From NCBI RefSeq assembly GCF_036417845.1, contig NC_089979.1:122359415-122423414 (forward strand): a stretch of DNA of 64,000 bases, in the 5' to 3' direction. The position numbers were made by a program, and so were the translations under genes. The notes under the pieces were generated by a model. It worked only from the letters and a program-made list of their open reading frames with translations, made no database searches and was not told the origin of the DNA. The first letter of the stretch is position 1. Each line of letters opens with the position of its first letter. Below are positions 52,401 through 61,945 of this stretch, piece after piece. The DNA is from Apteryx mantelli (lineage: Eukaryota > Chordata > Aves > Apterygiformes > Apterygidae).

Positions 52401-55400
52401 TTGGGAATTGGTCGTCTCAAAAGAAAATGGAGCCCAGCCAACTTAATGTAATGAGCTTTTTGGTAGGGAAAGCGGGGCTGTATAAAACTCCTCTCTCATG
52501 CTATATTGAGAAGAAGTACTTGCTTTACACTGCAGAGTTCTTCTCTGTAGAGTTATGCTTTCAAGAGTTCTCCCTTCTATATCTGTGTTTAAATCCAGTG
52601 TTATGTAAACAGACAATATTTGTGCATATCTGAGGGCAGCAAAAGCAGATTAAAGCTAGACACCACAGAGTTTTCTGAGTGCAAATGTGGTGTAATGTGG
52701 CTTTTGAGGCCTGTCTGTGGCTTTAGGCCTGACACAAACTGGGTGTTTTTGTTTGTTCTGTGGCTAAACAGAGGGGGAAGGAAGGCTCCAGGACTGTCTT
52801 AGCCAGGAGTTGTCATCTAAGCACTCAGTTCACTAAAAATAAATATGTATATGAGAAAATACCCAAGAATTTGCACGGTAAAGAGTGAAGTTTATATGTA
52901 GTGAGGGAGTTGCTTGGTGAAATGATGCAGGATACTTGTCTGGGCTGTTCCCTCTAGTAAGCTTCCCTTTTAGGTTAAAACAGTATTAAATTTTTGTTAG
53001 GTGATTGAAAGAATTTTCTTGACTTGCTAGTGGGTGAACAATAAACATGACATTGCCTTTCCAGATGCTCAGTGTCTCATGTTTTGTGAATTGCTTAGGT
53101 TGCAAAATGAAACAGCAGCCAATGAAGTCCTTGCAAGCATTCAAAACTACTTCAGAGCACAGCCCTTTGAATTTAGGGGTGCACAAATCATAACTGGGCC
53201 AGAGGAAGGGGTGTATGGATGGATAACAGCCAACTATTTAATGGGCAATTTCTTAGAGGTGTGTGAAAAACCTGCATGCTTTTCTTTTCACTCTTATTTT
53301 TGTTAAAAATGAAAAGTTCCGGAAGAGATGCCTGTTAAAACATCATAGCTATAACTTCCATTTCCCATTGAAGTATAAAACTTTTTTTTGGCATAGTAAT
53401 GGAACAAAGCAAACGGATCAAGGAATACAGTGTGACAGAAATGTGATGTGACAAAGGTAAAACTGTTCATCCACAGAAAAGAACTGTTCCCTAAATAGCA
53501 AATCTAATACATTCCAGAGAAACAGAAGTTGTATTGCTCTTAAATATATTGGTAGAGTTCAAGTATGACAACTGTTGACTTTGTTTACAGCGGTGCCAAT
53601 TAAGGATGTTCTTACCCGCTTTTTTGTTACTTATGCAGGTGGTTGCTGTTTCTTTAGCTCTACTGGTGAAGAGACTGTGTTGCTTAGGAGTCTCCAAACA
53701 TTTAGACAAAGTTGGCTCATTTGTCTTAAGCAGATATTGAAGGTGGTTGAGCTGGCATGGCCAAAGGTGCCTCAGCTGAGCAAGAAATCACTCATGGAGT
53801 CTGTTCCAGTATTGTTGAAAAACTGCAGGTTATGAGCAGTGTATTGTGATAACAATTGTCCTGTCTAGACTTGGTAGAGGATGTTGGTTAATGGGTCCTC
53901 CTGTTTTGTGTGGACAAAGCTATAGTGACATAAAGATACGTTGCTCCTTGAACTCAGAGTAGCATCATGCAGGTGCTTCATAGTGGAGCGGGAATAAAAT
54001 GTGTTGGAAAAAAGATCCCTTTTTTATACATAGATGCTCAGTATAACTTCTTTTGCAGTTAAAACAGTACTAGGACATCAGCAACTACTCATGTGCATTC
54101 ATGGCAGTTGTATGCTGCCTTTAGTGTTTACTGCATTTCTTCCAGATAGTCTTGCTAGGTTGAAATAAAATTCACCGGACACTTGAGTATTGTAAGCTGT
54201 CCTGGTTGGGCAGTTCCTGCTAGATTATGGCAATTTATAAGCAGGAATTAGATGTTGGTGATCTGAGTGATAGCTCATGGTGAATGTGTTGTTGACTCTC
54301 ACAAAGTTAAGACAAATGACTACACATTCTGGGAGAGCTTTTCCCATTGTATGTATTTCATGCAACAAAGACAACTTCATGAACTTCAGAGTGGTGTCAA
54401 AGTCTTCTACCATATGAATTTTAATGATCAAAATCTCAAATTCCCTGTGGTGGATTCATAAGGACTTTTGAAGGGACTGCATGATGTTGTAAAGCGAGTT
54501 TAGTATGCAGAACCGTGTGAAGAACTGGGTATTGAATATCACAAGTGGGAGAGAGAAACTTTTAACCATTCCTGTGACAATGGGCTAAGAGGGAAATTTT
54601 GCCATGGGGCTGTTAATGGGAATCTTTCACTGTAGGTTTTTCTCATGAGCATGTTTGCTAGCCCATAAAGTGTCTTCTCCTGCCATATATATACATTCAT
54701 ATCATCATCCTCAGTAAATAGTGTTACGGTAAATATGGAGATGGATAATCATACAAAAAATATACTCTGCACTGTGATTGTGTAGATCAAATACAGATTT
54801 TTTTGGATGTTTTGGGGTAATAGGGAAGAATGCTAGCTAAATGGAGCAGGCTTATTGCCACTGTGGTTTCAGTGAAAGAAATATGCAGATTAGGGGTCCT
54901 TATTCTGTATTAGAACTGAGAGTGGTTTGAGGTTATTGTTGTCCATTTACTTTCAAACATAAAACCCTTCATGGAGGCTTTGGATAGACTCTTGCTGGTA
55001 GAAATTGGTAGAGTGCCTTTGACTTTGATGGAGCTTTTATTTGACTTTTTGTTCTTTTCTTATTCTTTATCCTGTGTGATCTCATAATATTCTATTCCTT
55101 TAATAATTCTTCTTGCCTTGGAACTAGCAAATGTTCATACTGATTTGGTCCAGAGGATAAATAACTGCTGTCTCCGTTTTACGGATGGAGAAGTTAAAAG
55201 ATTTGTTCAAGATCTCACAGGTACCTAGACTTCAGTTCCCTGCATTTTAATGCAGATTTTGATCTGGCTAGTTCAGTGCTTTGATCACTGTGCTGTCCTT
55301 TTCTCTGAGTTCAAAGCTATGCTGCATTCCTTCCTCCATCTTTCAAGCTCATTTTACTCTGTAAAAACACATCCCTCTTATCTAAAAAACTTCTGCATGT

Positions 55401-58400
55401 TTTCCTCAGAGTGAGGATTTTTTGGAAAGGGTGAATGAGAAAGAGGGGGATAAAAAATATTTTAAAAGTTAAGTAAAATGTAGAAAAGCTTGAAGGGGGA
55501 ACAAGCAGATGACAATTAGTCTTTTTATTTTTTTGCTTTTATATGTAGAGAAACCTTTGGAGGACATGGGTCCATCCTTACAGAAAAGAGACCATGGGTG
55601 CACTGGATCTTGGAGGAGCTTCCACTCAAATTTCATTTATTCCAGAGGACTTTCAGGATAACCCCAATAGCACCTTGCAGGTGAAGTTGTATGGTTACGA
55701 ATACAATGTCTACACTCACAGCTTCCAGTGTTATGGGAGAGATGAAGCTGAGAAAAGGTCGTTAGCATTGCTGTTCCAGGTAAGTTTAAGAACCTTTGCT
55801 ATGCTGCCCTTGCAGGTGTTCACTAACTCTCTGAGAAGGTTCTTGGGCTTGAATTCTCTTCCCTTTGGTGGAGTTTAGAGAACCCAATAAGAGCTCTGTT
55901 GTGCATAGTTGTAGGCAAGCACACCTGGGTTTCACATAAAGATCTTCATCTTTGCTAAAAAACTGTTGGGGTCTGGGTTGAGTTTTGTATGGTTTGACGA
56001 AATGGTCCAACTAGCCCTGTGAGTATTTTGCTGATCTTGCCAGCAATTTTTTTGCGAAAGGAGTGTCTGTGAATTACAATGATCAGCGATGTTGTAATGA
56101 TCAACTATGGCAGAGAAGAGAACAAGAATACATGCATATGTGGTTTAAAAAAATCCCTGTAGTAAATGTCAGATTAACTCTCTAAGTAAACTTTATTGCC
56201 TGTCCTCAGAAGTCAAGAGCCAGTTCCAACGTGGATAATCCATGTTACCCTCAGAATTATGAGACTGCATTCACAATGAAGTACTTCTGTGGCAGCCTTT
56301 GCACACAGTCTCTGAGACCAGCAAATTATTACCCAAACCAACTTGTGAAATTTCATGGAACAGGAGACCCAGGTCTGTGCCAGGAGATGGTGTCTTTACT
56401 ATTTAACTTCACTGCTTGCAGAGACAGAAGGGAGTGCCCATTCAATGGAATCCATCAGCCAAAAGTTAAAGGGAATTTTGTGGTAGGTTTGCGAACACAG
56501 CATTTCTTTTTGAGCATATCTTTTCTACTTTTGATTTCTGTAGTTCTGATAGTAACAGGCCTTTCATCCTCTCCTCTTCTATAGGCTTTCTCAGGATTCT
56601 ACTATACAATTAATGCTTTGAATTTATCTGGGCATTTTTCCCTAGCAGACTTCAATTCAAGCATGTGGTTTTTCTGTTCACAGAGCTGGGTCCAGGTGAG
56701 TACTTTTTTTTTTTTTTGGTATCTGTGAAAGGGAGATATGAAAAGAGCATGGCATGAAGAAGTATTCAGAACTTTTTAGAAGGTCTGTATCAACCTTAAC
56801 ATTTGCTTTCCCACTATGTTTCAAGCCATACGGTATTTCTAGGATACTTAACCCTTGCACTAGGTTTGAAAAAACAGTCCCCATAATTCTAAGCCGGGTT
56901 TCCAGCCTGTAGTGAAATGTGGCCAAGCAGTGTGTGCATTTCCCTCCTTTGGTTTCTGAGCTTTGTACAGCTGAAATGTCATAGAGGAATTAAGGGGTGT
57001 TGCAACTGAATATACATGGGCGTACATTTATGTGTCTTGGGGAATAACAGATTGCTGTGACAGAAGTGTTTAGAAGACTGATAAATCAGGCCAATTTAAA
57101 CTTTAAAACAAAACTTTGTTAGACTGACATTCATTAACAACACACATCAGTCACACCCATTATCAACATTATCACTATGTATTCAAAGCAGTTAGTACTT
57201 AACAATTGTATCCTATATTAGCTGTGAGTATACCATACCCTGGAGCTGATGCAGTGTAGTTAGCATGGATGTCTGAGTTCCTTGGTAGACATAGTTGCTG
57301 ATGTGATCATCAAGGAGGGAAGTAGGAACTGAAATGAGCATCTTTCACTGCCCCCACAATTTGGGAACTCGTCTTTTTATAAAACAGTTGAGTTTTTAGT
57401 CAGTTCCCAGCTCTTGGCCTGCTCCTGGATTACACTCTGCCCCAGGCGTGGGGCTGTAGTTCCACAGGCCGTAGCAGGTGCCTTATCCTGTTTCTCTGCT
57501 GTTTTTTTCCTTGCTTAGCGACTGCTTCCTTCTTAAAGCCAAAGCAGTCCATTCCCAGCTATCAAGGTTAGGCTGCTGCAGGGACCAGTAAGTGAGCACT
57601 AGTGAATTATTTACAGTTCTTCTGTTTTCAACCAGTGTTTGCATGTTCAAGGCCTTTGCTGTTATCTCATATTTAAACTGTACATCACAACAAGAGACAC
57701 CAGGTACCAAGCTCTAGTTTGCACAACTTCACGCAAGCTGATGAAGAGGCTTCCAGACCATGACAGGGGTCTTGCCCAGTTAGTACAAAGCACAATTAGC
57801 AAAAGGCAGGTGGCCTGTTACTGTTCTTAGTGGGTTGGTGCAAAAGTGCTTATACATTGTTTACCAGTTATGCTATATTAGTGTGCTAATGTCTAAGTTC
57901 AAAACAAGCTCATGCTAATTAAATTCTGCTTTGTGTGCTTTCACTTTTATGGGTGTGACAGGCCTCTGCTCTGGCTACAGAGAATTGTCTGTATTGACAG
58001 AAATACAGGGATTTTGGGCTCTTTTCAATAAGAAACACTTTCTGTCACAGAGGAGAGCACTATAAAGAAGCCTTGGACTCAGTTCTCTGAACACTGTTGC
58101 GCTGATCAAGATAGATCCTTGTGGTTTTTGTGGCCCACAAATGTATGTTTTCCAGAAGCTCTTCTTTTCCTGTATTTGTGCCTAGCTTGCTGGTATAACA
58201 AATAGTACATCAAAGATGTACTTGATTGATTTATAGTTCTAAGCTACAAGTTTCTAATTCTCACTCCTTCCTGGTACTATCTGCAATCACTACCATCTCC
58301 TTAAAGGACTTACTAAAATACTGTATGTGTTATATACCAAATAGAGGGTGTTTTCAGTACTGTCTGTGGTGTTTGAAGTAGGTATCTGCTTTGTGCAGCT

Positions 58401-61400
58401 GTTACACAGATTAAGGTGGGATCCAGTCTCGTATGTAATTACTGGATAGAATGAGAGGCTTGTGTTAGGCCACTGCATTGGACCTTCTTCATGCATTTAG
58501 GGCAGGACCATGAGGAACTGCTTATTGTCATTATGGTTCTGCTTAAGACCTGTGAGACAACTTTAATGGTCAATATTCTTCTTTTAAAGGGAGAAAATTG
58601 TCTTGGAAAAATCAGTTTTGGTTTTGTTGCGGTTAAGACTAGAAGTACTTAGACTTCTCATTGTATTACGTAGTGACCTGATCCCATTCAGGACAGTCTT
58701 GATGCCAGCATTTCCGTTGACTTAATTGGGAGTGAACCTTGGCTATGAAGAATTTGTACTGGTGGAAGGCAGCTCTATTTTTCACTTTTGTCCTCACAGA
58801 GATCATCTGAAGGAAATGCAGTCTCTTTTTTTTCTATTTATTTCTATTGCTAAGAAGAGCAAGTAAACCAAATTGCCCCAACTGCCAATTCATGACCTTT
58901 TCCATACTGCTTTCACACAGCAGTTCTTCACTTTCCAGCTTGCTTAATGTGTCTGTGACTTCTAGCATTCTCATGGGCTGCTGTGTATATGCTGTGATAT
59001 TCAGGTCCTGCTCTTCTTGTAACCACTAGGATTCTCAACAGCGCTTTCAGATCAGAGTGGGAGATCAAAGCGCTTTGCTTGGATCTGTGAATTACAGCTG
59101 ATATTCATCATCCAAATGGGCATCTCAGGCCAAAATTGCCATCAAATGAGCAGTCCTGTGATGTCACATATGCTATGTAATTTGCAGGCATCTTTATTTA
59201 ATAGAGGTTTCTTAACACTGTATTTTTTTTATTCCTGCAATATTCCTCATGCCCTGTTCTGATATCAGCTGTGTTAGTGTGAATCTTGAGTAAATTGACA
59301 GACCTATTTTAAATTTGCAGGGAGATACCTCAGATCACCAGACTGGTTCCTTGTTTGTATTCATTTGTTGCTAGTGCATTTCCTATTGTAATTTACCATC
59401 ATCAAAGTTTGATAGCTGGTTGCCACATGCAAGGTTGACTCTGTCTGTGATCCTCTTAAAGAGATTTGTGGTTGCAGTTTACTACCACAGTTTTAACCAT
59501 GCTGTAAAGATGACAGAAAATTTAGGAACTATAACATTCCCAACGTTTTATGTGCAGTTTTATGTTTATTATCACTTTTTACCACATGAACTATATCACT
59601 GGCAGGGTCTTTTCACTGTAAATCTTCATATCTAGTTGTCTACAATTTTACTTGGTGTTTCTGAGAAATGCTGATAAATTCTAATTAGAATACAAAGTAT
59701 TCTTACTTATAAAAAAAAAAAAGGAGTTGTTTGCCATAATTTACATGTTTTACAAAAACCTTTTGTTTTCAGCTCCAGTTTATGCTGCCTAAATTTGAAG
59801 AAATGTATGCTAGATCCTACTGTTTTTCAGCAAACTTCATTTATTACTTGCTTGTACATGGCTATAAATTTGATGCAGAAACTTGGCCCCAGATACATTT
59901 CCAAAAAGAGGTGAGTAATAATCATTTCCTCTTACTGTTATTATTTTAATCCAAAGAAGTTTACAAGGAGACAGAAGGTGCAGCAGCCTACAAAAACATA
60001 ATGGTTGTAGACAGCCTTTGTAAATGATTGTCAAATATTTGGCATAAAACAAAGCCACTTTTCAAACTTCAGTACCAATTCCAGACTGGTTCCAGGGGTT
60101 GCAACATTATTTGGTGATGGTAGATCCTTTTAAGGAGCTTTAAGAAAGGGTCAAATAATACTGTGTTAAACCTTGTCCCAGTCCATTAAAGTACTGGCTT
60201 GCTCTGGGCTGTGATCTGCCTGGGACACTTCTCCAGTCAAGGTCAATTTGAGCTAACTCCGCTGAACTGGACAGGAGAAACCGCTACAGAAGAACTCTCA
60301 CATTTTCGTCTCCTGGTGGAGCCTTGGGGAAATAAGCAGACCTGGTTTGTAGTTGGTGAGTGGTGATAAGGACTTCTACACTGTTCTGTGAGGCTATCCT
60401 TTCCTCTCTGATACTGTACCGAGTCTTATTGTAAAACACTGTCCCAGATTGTAATCTCCATACAGAGTTTGGAAGTGCTTCAGTGCTTGCATGTAAGAAC
60501 AACAAATGAATAGGCTGGGGGTCTTCATACAAGAAGTTCTTAAATGCAGGGCCTGCTGACAAACTGTCACTGAGAAATCATAAACAGCATTTTCTGAACA
60601 GTCATACTCTTACTGGTGCACTAAGGAATCAGATAGGTTTATCTTGCTTTACTTTTTCCTCTGATGAACAGCTATTAGCAGCTCTGGAAAAGTGTTCAGA
60701 GATCAGCCCTTCAACCAGAACATCAGCATATGGTTTACTTTGAGACCTTAATCTGAATTTGGTGGGGAGTGGATTTGCCTTGTTTTTTACATAAATCTTG
60801 TGTTGACCCCAGCAGATAGGAGCAGTCAAATACAGCAATGTTTTTCTGTATTTAGCCAAGAGTTCAAAAATATTTAGCAAAATAAAAAAACCAAAAGGCT
60901 TATTTAAAATTAACATGTTTGTTGCCTAAATTTTGCATTGAAATAAAATGAAACTTCTGAAAGATAAGGCCACACCTCTTAATTAGATTTGCCCCTCAAA
61001 GAAACAAAAGTAATAAGATCCAACGTAACTGGTCAGTTAAGCTACCCCAGATATAAAAGCACAATCGCCTTGAAGAATATGTATCAACAAGGGGTTTGGT
61101 TTGGTTTGGTTTTTTTTGTTTTTTGGCCTATGCCAAACATATATCTCCTTTTAGTTAGTGAATGCAAACCAATGAAAAGAACCATAATCAAATGCCAAGA
61201 TCTGGGCCAGATCTAGAAAATCAGAAGAGTGGGATGACCTGTAATAAAGGTGGAAAGTCAAATGAGTTTGGGATAGCTGGTTGCTCAGGAACAAGAAGTT
61301 CCTCAGAAACTGCAGTTATTTAAAATTTAAAAGAGAGTTGGCAACATCAGCTGTTCAGCTTTTGGAACTCACTGTCTTTGACTCTAAAGTTCATGGGAGT

Positions 61401-61658
61401 AGGACACTTTTATCTGTATTTCAGGTTGGTAACAGCAGTATAGCATGGTCACTTGGTTACATGCTAAGCCTCACCAACATGATTCCGGCAGAAAGCAAGC
61501 TGATCCAGTTACCTCTGAAACCTTCTTTGTTCGCTGGGCTCCTCCTCTTCTTCACAGCTATGGCATTGTTATGTCTTATCTTCCTTGTTTACTTGTGTAT
61601 TGTATCATGTAATCAGAAGAACATCAGTCATGTTGAACAAGTATTTACTCCAGAATGA
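43305..61658 (+). CDS. ENTPD3: ENTPD3: ecto-nucleoside triphosphate diphosphohydrolase 3 (9 coding exons)
   Basis: Join: 43305-43424, 49245-49362, 52154-52304, 53099-53258, 55549-55779, 56210-56482, 56585-56695, 59773-59910, 61425-61658. Every junction is GT-AG and in phase, giving 511 residues plus TGA. Members of this GDA1/CD39 family are cell-surface enzymes that hydrolyse extracellular ATP, and more slowly ADP, controlling purinergic signalling. Visible features are an N-terminal membrane segment (about 10-29), ACR1 LDAGSSRTT (45-53), ACR2 [10 protein letters not shown] (120-129), ACR3 with EEGVYGW (165-171), ACR4 [10 protein letters not shown] (201-210), ACR5 FSGFYYT (353-359) and a C-terminal membrane segment (about 468-494). 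There are eight ectodomain N-glycosylation sequons. Residues resemble mammalian ENTPD3 as I recall it (for example [36 protein letters not shown]) more than ENTPD1, 2 or 8. The start is the least certain part: human ENTPD3 is 529 residues, and about 18 N-terminal residues may come from an upstream exon I could not find. Confidence 0.95.
43545..43640 (-). mobile_element. MIR-like SINE fragment
   Basis: The + strand reads GGAAAACTGAGGCTGAGAGA, then an AATTAGCCAAAATCACAGAGTAAGTC-type stretch. This follows the reverse-complement MIR core (AAACTGAGGCTCAGAGA, then CCCAAGGTCACACAGC and AGTAAGT) with about a quarter of bases changed. Confidence 0.6.
45893..45898. repeat. Target-site duplication, left copy (ACTTAC)
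   Basis: Direct hexamer immediately before the LTR. It is identical to the right copy. Confidence 0.87.
45899..46384 (-). mobile_element. Solo LTR of an endogenous retrovirus, antisense in ENTPD3 intron 1
   Basis: A 486-bp block bounded on the + strand by TGTCGCGG and CCCCAACA (TG...CA ends) and flanked on both sides by the exact hexamer ACTTAC (45893-45898 and 46385-46390). Read on the - strand it has a TATAAAATA-type box (45984-45992) followed closely by AATAAA (45966-45971), the U3/R layout known from alpharetrovirus-like LTRs. There is no internal viral sequence or second LTR, so it is the product of LTR-LTR recombination. The 6-bp duplication fits class II (ERVK/alpharetrovirus-like) integrases. 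It lies antisense to ENTPD3, the orientation usually tolerated in introns. The family cannot be named without a repeat library. Confidence 0.88.
46385..46390. repeat. Target-site duplication, right copy (ACTTAC)
   Basis: Direct hexamer immediately after the LTR. Exact identity suggests a fairly recent insertion. Confidence 0.87.
48521..48650 (+). mobile_element. MIR-like SINE fragment
   Basis: Contains TCTGTGACCTTGGACAGATC and ACTTAAAT, then ATAAACTTGGGATAATACTG. This parallels the MIR core GTGTGACCTTGGGCAAGTCACTTAA and its AAAATGGGGATAATA 3' part. It is the clearest of the three MIR-like copies. Confidence 0.72.
49245..49362 (+). CDS. ENTPD3: ENTPD3 coding exon 2: apyrase conserved region 1
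   Basis: Residues 41-79 plus one base of codon 80, with acceptor TTCTCCACAG and donor AAAG|GTGAGC. It contains ACR1 (LDAGSSRTT), the phosphate-binding loop of the ASKHA/actin-like fold, which contacts the nucleotide phosphates in this family. It also carries an N-glycosylation sequon at N65 (NDT) and the first conserved ectodomain cysteine, C76. The 39 codons are close to human over their whole length. Confidence 0.95.
49363..52153 (+). other. ENTPD3 intron 2
   Basis: GTGAGC...TTAG intron of 2.8 kb. Contents are a G-run tract at 50869-50897 and a TA/CA-rich stretch near 51880-51940. I see nothing else identifiable. Confidence 0.88.
50869..50897 (+). repeat. G-run tract in ENTPD3 intron 2
   Basis: Runs of six, eight and four G with short spacers, a candidate quadruplex on the transcribed RNA. 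Confidence 0.7.
52154..52304 (+). CDS. ENTPD3: ENTPD3 coding exon 3: apyrase conserved region 2
   Basis: Residues 80-129 plus two bases of R130. The acceptor is TCTTTTAG and the donor is the non-consensus but valid AG|GTGTAG. It opens with [11 protein letters not shown] and ends with ACR2, [11 protein letters not shown]100 is the second conserved ectodomain cysteine, and N115 (NTS) is a sequon. Its length matches the human exon exactly. This is the most diverged part of the N-terminal lobe (residues 90-118) while ACR2 itself is intact. Confidence 0.93.
53099..53258 (+). CDS. ENTPD3: ENTPD3 coding exon 4: apyrase conserved region 3, catalytic glutamate
   Basis: Finishes R130 and runs to E183 in phase 0; acceptor TTGCTTAG, donor GAG|GTGTGT. 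It begins [10 protein letters not shown] (sequon N133) and includes ACR3, [20 protein letters not shown] (160-179). The glutamate of EEG is the family's catalytic base activating the attacking water. The Q normally before EEG in the human protein is P here, next to the active site. Confidence 0.95.
53259..55548 (+). other. ENTPD3 intron 4
   Basis: GTGTGT...GTAG intron of 2.3 kb with a MIR/L2-like fragment near its 3' end (about 55168-55300). Otherwise plain A+T-rich sequence. The short ORF at 53575-53835 has no splice logic or recognisable residues. Confidence 0.88.
55168..55300 (-). mobile_element. MIR/L2-like fragment
   Basis: The + strand CTCCGTTTTACGGATGGAGA is followed by an AGTTAAAAGATTTGTTCAAG-type stretch and ATCTCACAGGTACCTAGACT, then CAGTGCTTTGATCACTGTGCTG. 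The order matches the reverse-complement MIR/L2 3' region (TTTTACAGATGAGGAAACTG through CCACT). Old and diverged. Confidence 0.6.
55549..55779 (+). CDS. ENTPD3: ENTPD3 coding exon 5: apyrase conserved region 4
   Basis: Residues 184-260, phase 0 at both ends; acceptor ATATGTAG, donor CAG|GTAAGT. It starts [10 protein letters not shown] and carries ACR4 [10 protein letters not shown] (201-210), the second phosphate-binding motif with the catalytic-site aspartate and serine. Sequon N223 (NST) lies in the variable loop after ACR4, and the exon ends with [15 protein letters not shown], including conserved C244. Confidence 0.95.
56210..56482 (+). CDS. ENTPD3: ENTPD3 coding exon 6: cysteine-rich C-terminal lobe
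   Basis: Residues 261-351, phase 0 at both ends; acceptor TGTCCTCAG, donor GTG|GTAGGT. It contains [18 protein letters not shown] and HQPKVKG, in the same order as mammalian ENTPD3. There are six cysteines (272, 287, 291, 317, 330, 336), whereas the human segment as I recall it has five; C287 is the extra one. Sequon at N326. The intron that follows is only 102 nt. Confidence 0.94.
56483..56584 (+). other. ENTPD3: ENTPD3 intron 6, 102 nt, in-frame
   Basis: The shortest intron of the gene: GTAGGT...CTATAG, 34 triplets in phase 0. The only in-frame stop is the TAG of the acceptor itself. If retained it would add 33 residues with a hydrophobic core ([17 protein letters not shown]) and end translation at residue 384. 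The hydrophobic reading partly reflects its T-rich pyrimidine tract. Confidence 0.9.
56585..56695 (+). CDS. ENTPD3: ENTPD3 coding exon 7: apyrase conserved region 5
   Basis: Residues 352-388, phase 0; acceptor CTTCTATAG, donor CAG|GTGAGT. It carries ACR5 (FSGFYYT), which contributes to the nucleotide base pocket in this family, then two sequons (N364 LS, N375 SS) and the conserved cysteine C382 in FFCSQSW. Confidence 0.94.
56696..59772 (+). other. ENTPD3 intron 7
   Basis: GTGAGT...TCAG intron of 3.1 kb, starting with a T homopolymer just after the donor. It holds a possible ancient sauropsid repeat around 58665-58735. No other feature is recognised. Confidence 0.88.
58665..58735. repeat. Possible ancient dispersed sauropsid repeat
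   Basis: The GACCTGATCCCATTCAGGAC and TTGACTTAATTGGGAGTGAA words resemble an old interspersed repeat with a TTGACTTCAATGGGA core that I associate with reptile and bird genomes. A similar word (AAGTCAATGGGGTTGAG) occurs at about 18429-18445. The family is unknown to me. Confidence 0.3.
59773..59910 (+). CDS. ENTPD3: ENTPD3 coding exon 8: late ectodomain
   Basis: Residues 389-434, phase 0; acceptor TTGTTTTCAG, donor GAG|GTGAGT. Contains [20 protein letters not shown], then GYKF and [10 protein letters not shown], matching mammalian ENTPD3 with conservative changes. C405 is the last ectodomain cysteine. Confidence 0.95.
59911..61424 (+). other. ENTPD3 intron 8
   Basis: GTGAGT...TTTCAG intron of 1.5 kb. 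Contains a (GGTTT)n stretch at 61092-61126; nothing else identified. Confidence 0.88.
61092..61126 (+). repeat. (GGTTT)n simple repeat in ENTPD3 intron 8
   Basis: Three to four TTTGG units that decay into T-runs. Confidence 0.8.
61425..61658 (+). CDS. ENTPD3: ENTPD3 coding exon 9: C-terminal membrane anchor and stop
   Basis: Residues 435-511 and TGA; acceptor GTATTTCAG. It opens [18 protein letters not shown] with sequon N437, then IPAES, a hydrophobic helix (about 468-494) and a 17-residue cytosolic tail ending FTPE. The tail differs from the human one, as expected for the fastest-evolving part of these proteins. Confidence 0.95.
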   Translation, partial: VGNSSIAWSLGYMLSLTNMIPAESKLIQLPLKPSLFAGLLLFFTAMALLCLIFLVYLCIVSCNQKNISHVEQVFTPE

Positions 61659-61741
61659 ATGAACTTTAATTTAAAGACCAAACAAAAATCTTTTAGTGCT
61701 ATTAAGTTACGTAGAACTTTATTTTTGAAAGCTGAGGGAGA

Positions 61742-61747
61742 AATAAA
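61742..61747 (+). promoter_or_regulatory. ENTPD3: Polyadenylation signal AATAAA, proximal
   Basis: Canonical hexamer 84 nt after the ENTPD3 stop codon. It would give a very short 3' UTR. Confidence 0.45.
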
Positions 61748-61920
61748 GACAGACAAAAGATCTTGGGGACCAGAAACATAAATACAGGAGACAACAGACA
61801 TGAAGGCACCTGTGATATGGTGAATTGGAGTGCTTTTGAAAGATTGTGGCAATTGTTGCTGTAAAACTAGTTTTTCCAGAGTTCAGCAGAGAAAATGTGG
61901 ACAGATACTCTGCTTTGCTC

Positions 61921-61926
61921 AATAAA
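61921..61926 (+). promoter_or_regulatory. ENTPD3: Polyadenylation signal AATAAA, distal
   Basis: Canonical hexamer 263 nt after the ENTPD3 stop, with a G/T-rich element 25-50 nt further on. This is the better placed of the two candidates. Confidence 0.55.
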
Positions 61927-61945
61927 GGATAATTTGTCTTCTCCT

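Larger units (their letters stand above)
61659..61945 (+). other. ENTPD3: ENTPD3 3' UTR (probable extent)
   Basis: Sequence after the TGA is A+T-rich and non-coding. Two AATAAA hexamers lie close by, at 61742 and 61921. The end is set about 20 nt after the second one, followed by a T/G-rich stretch (GGTAGGTGTTGATTTCTGT) that could be the downstream element. The exact cleavage site cannot be read from sequence alone. Confidence 0.6.
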
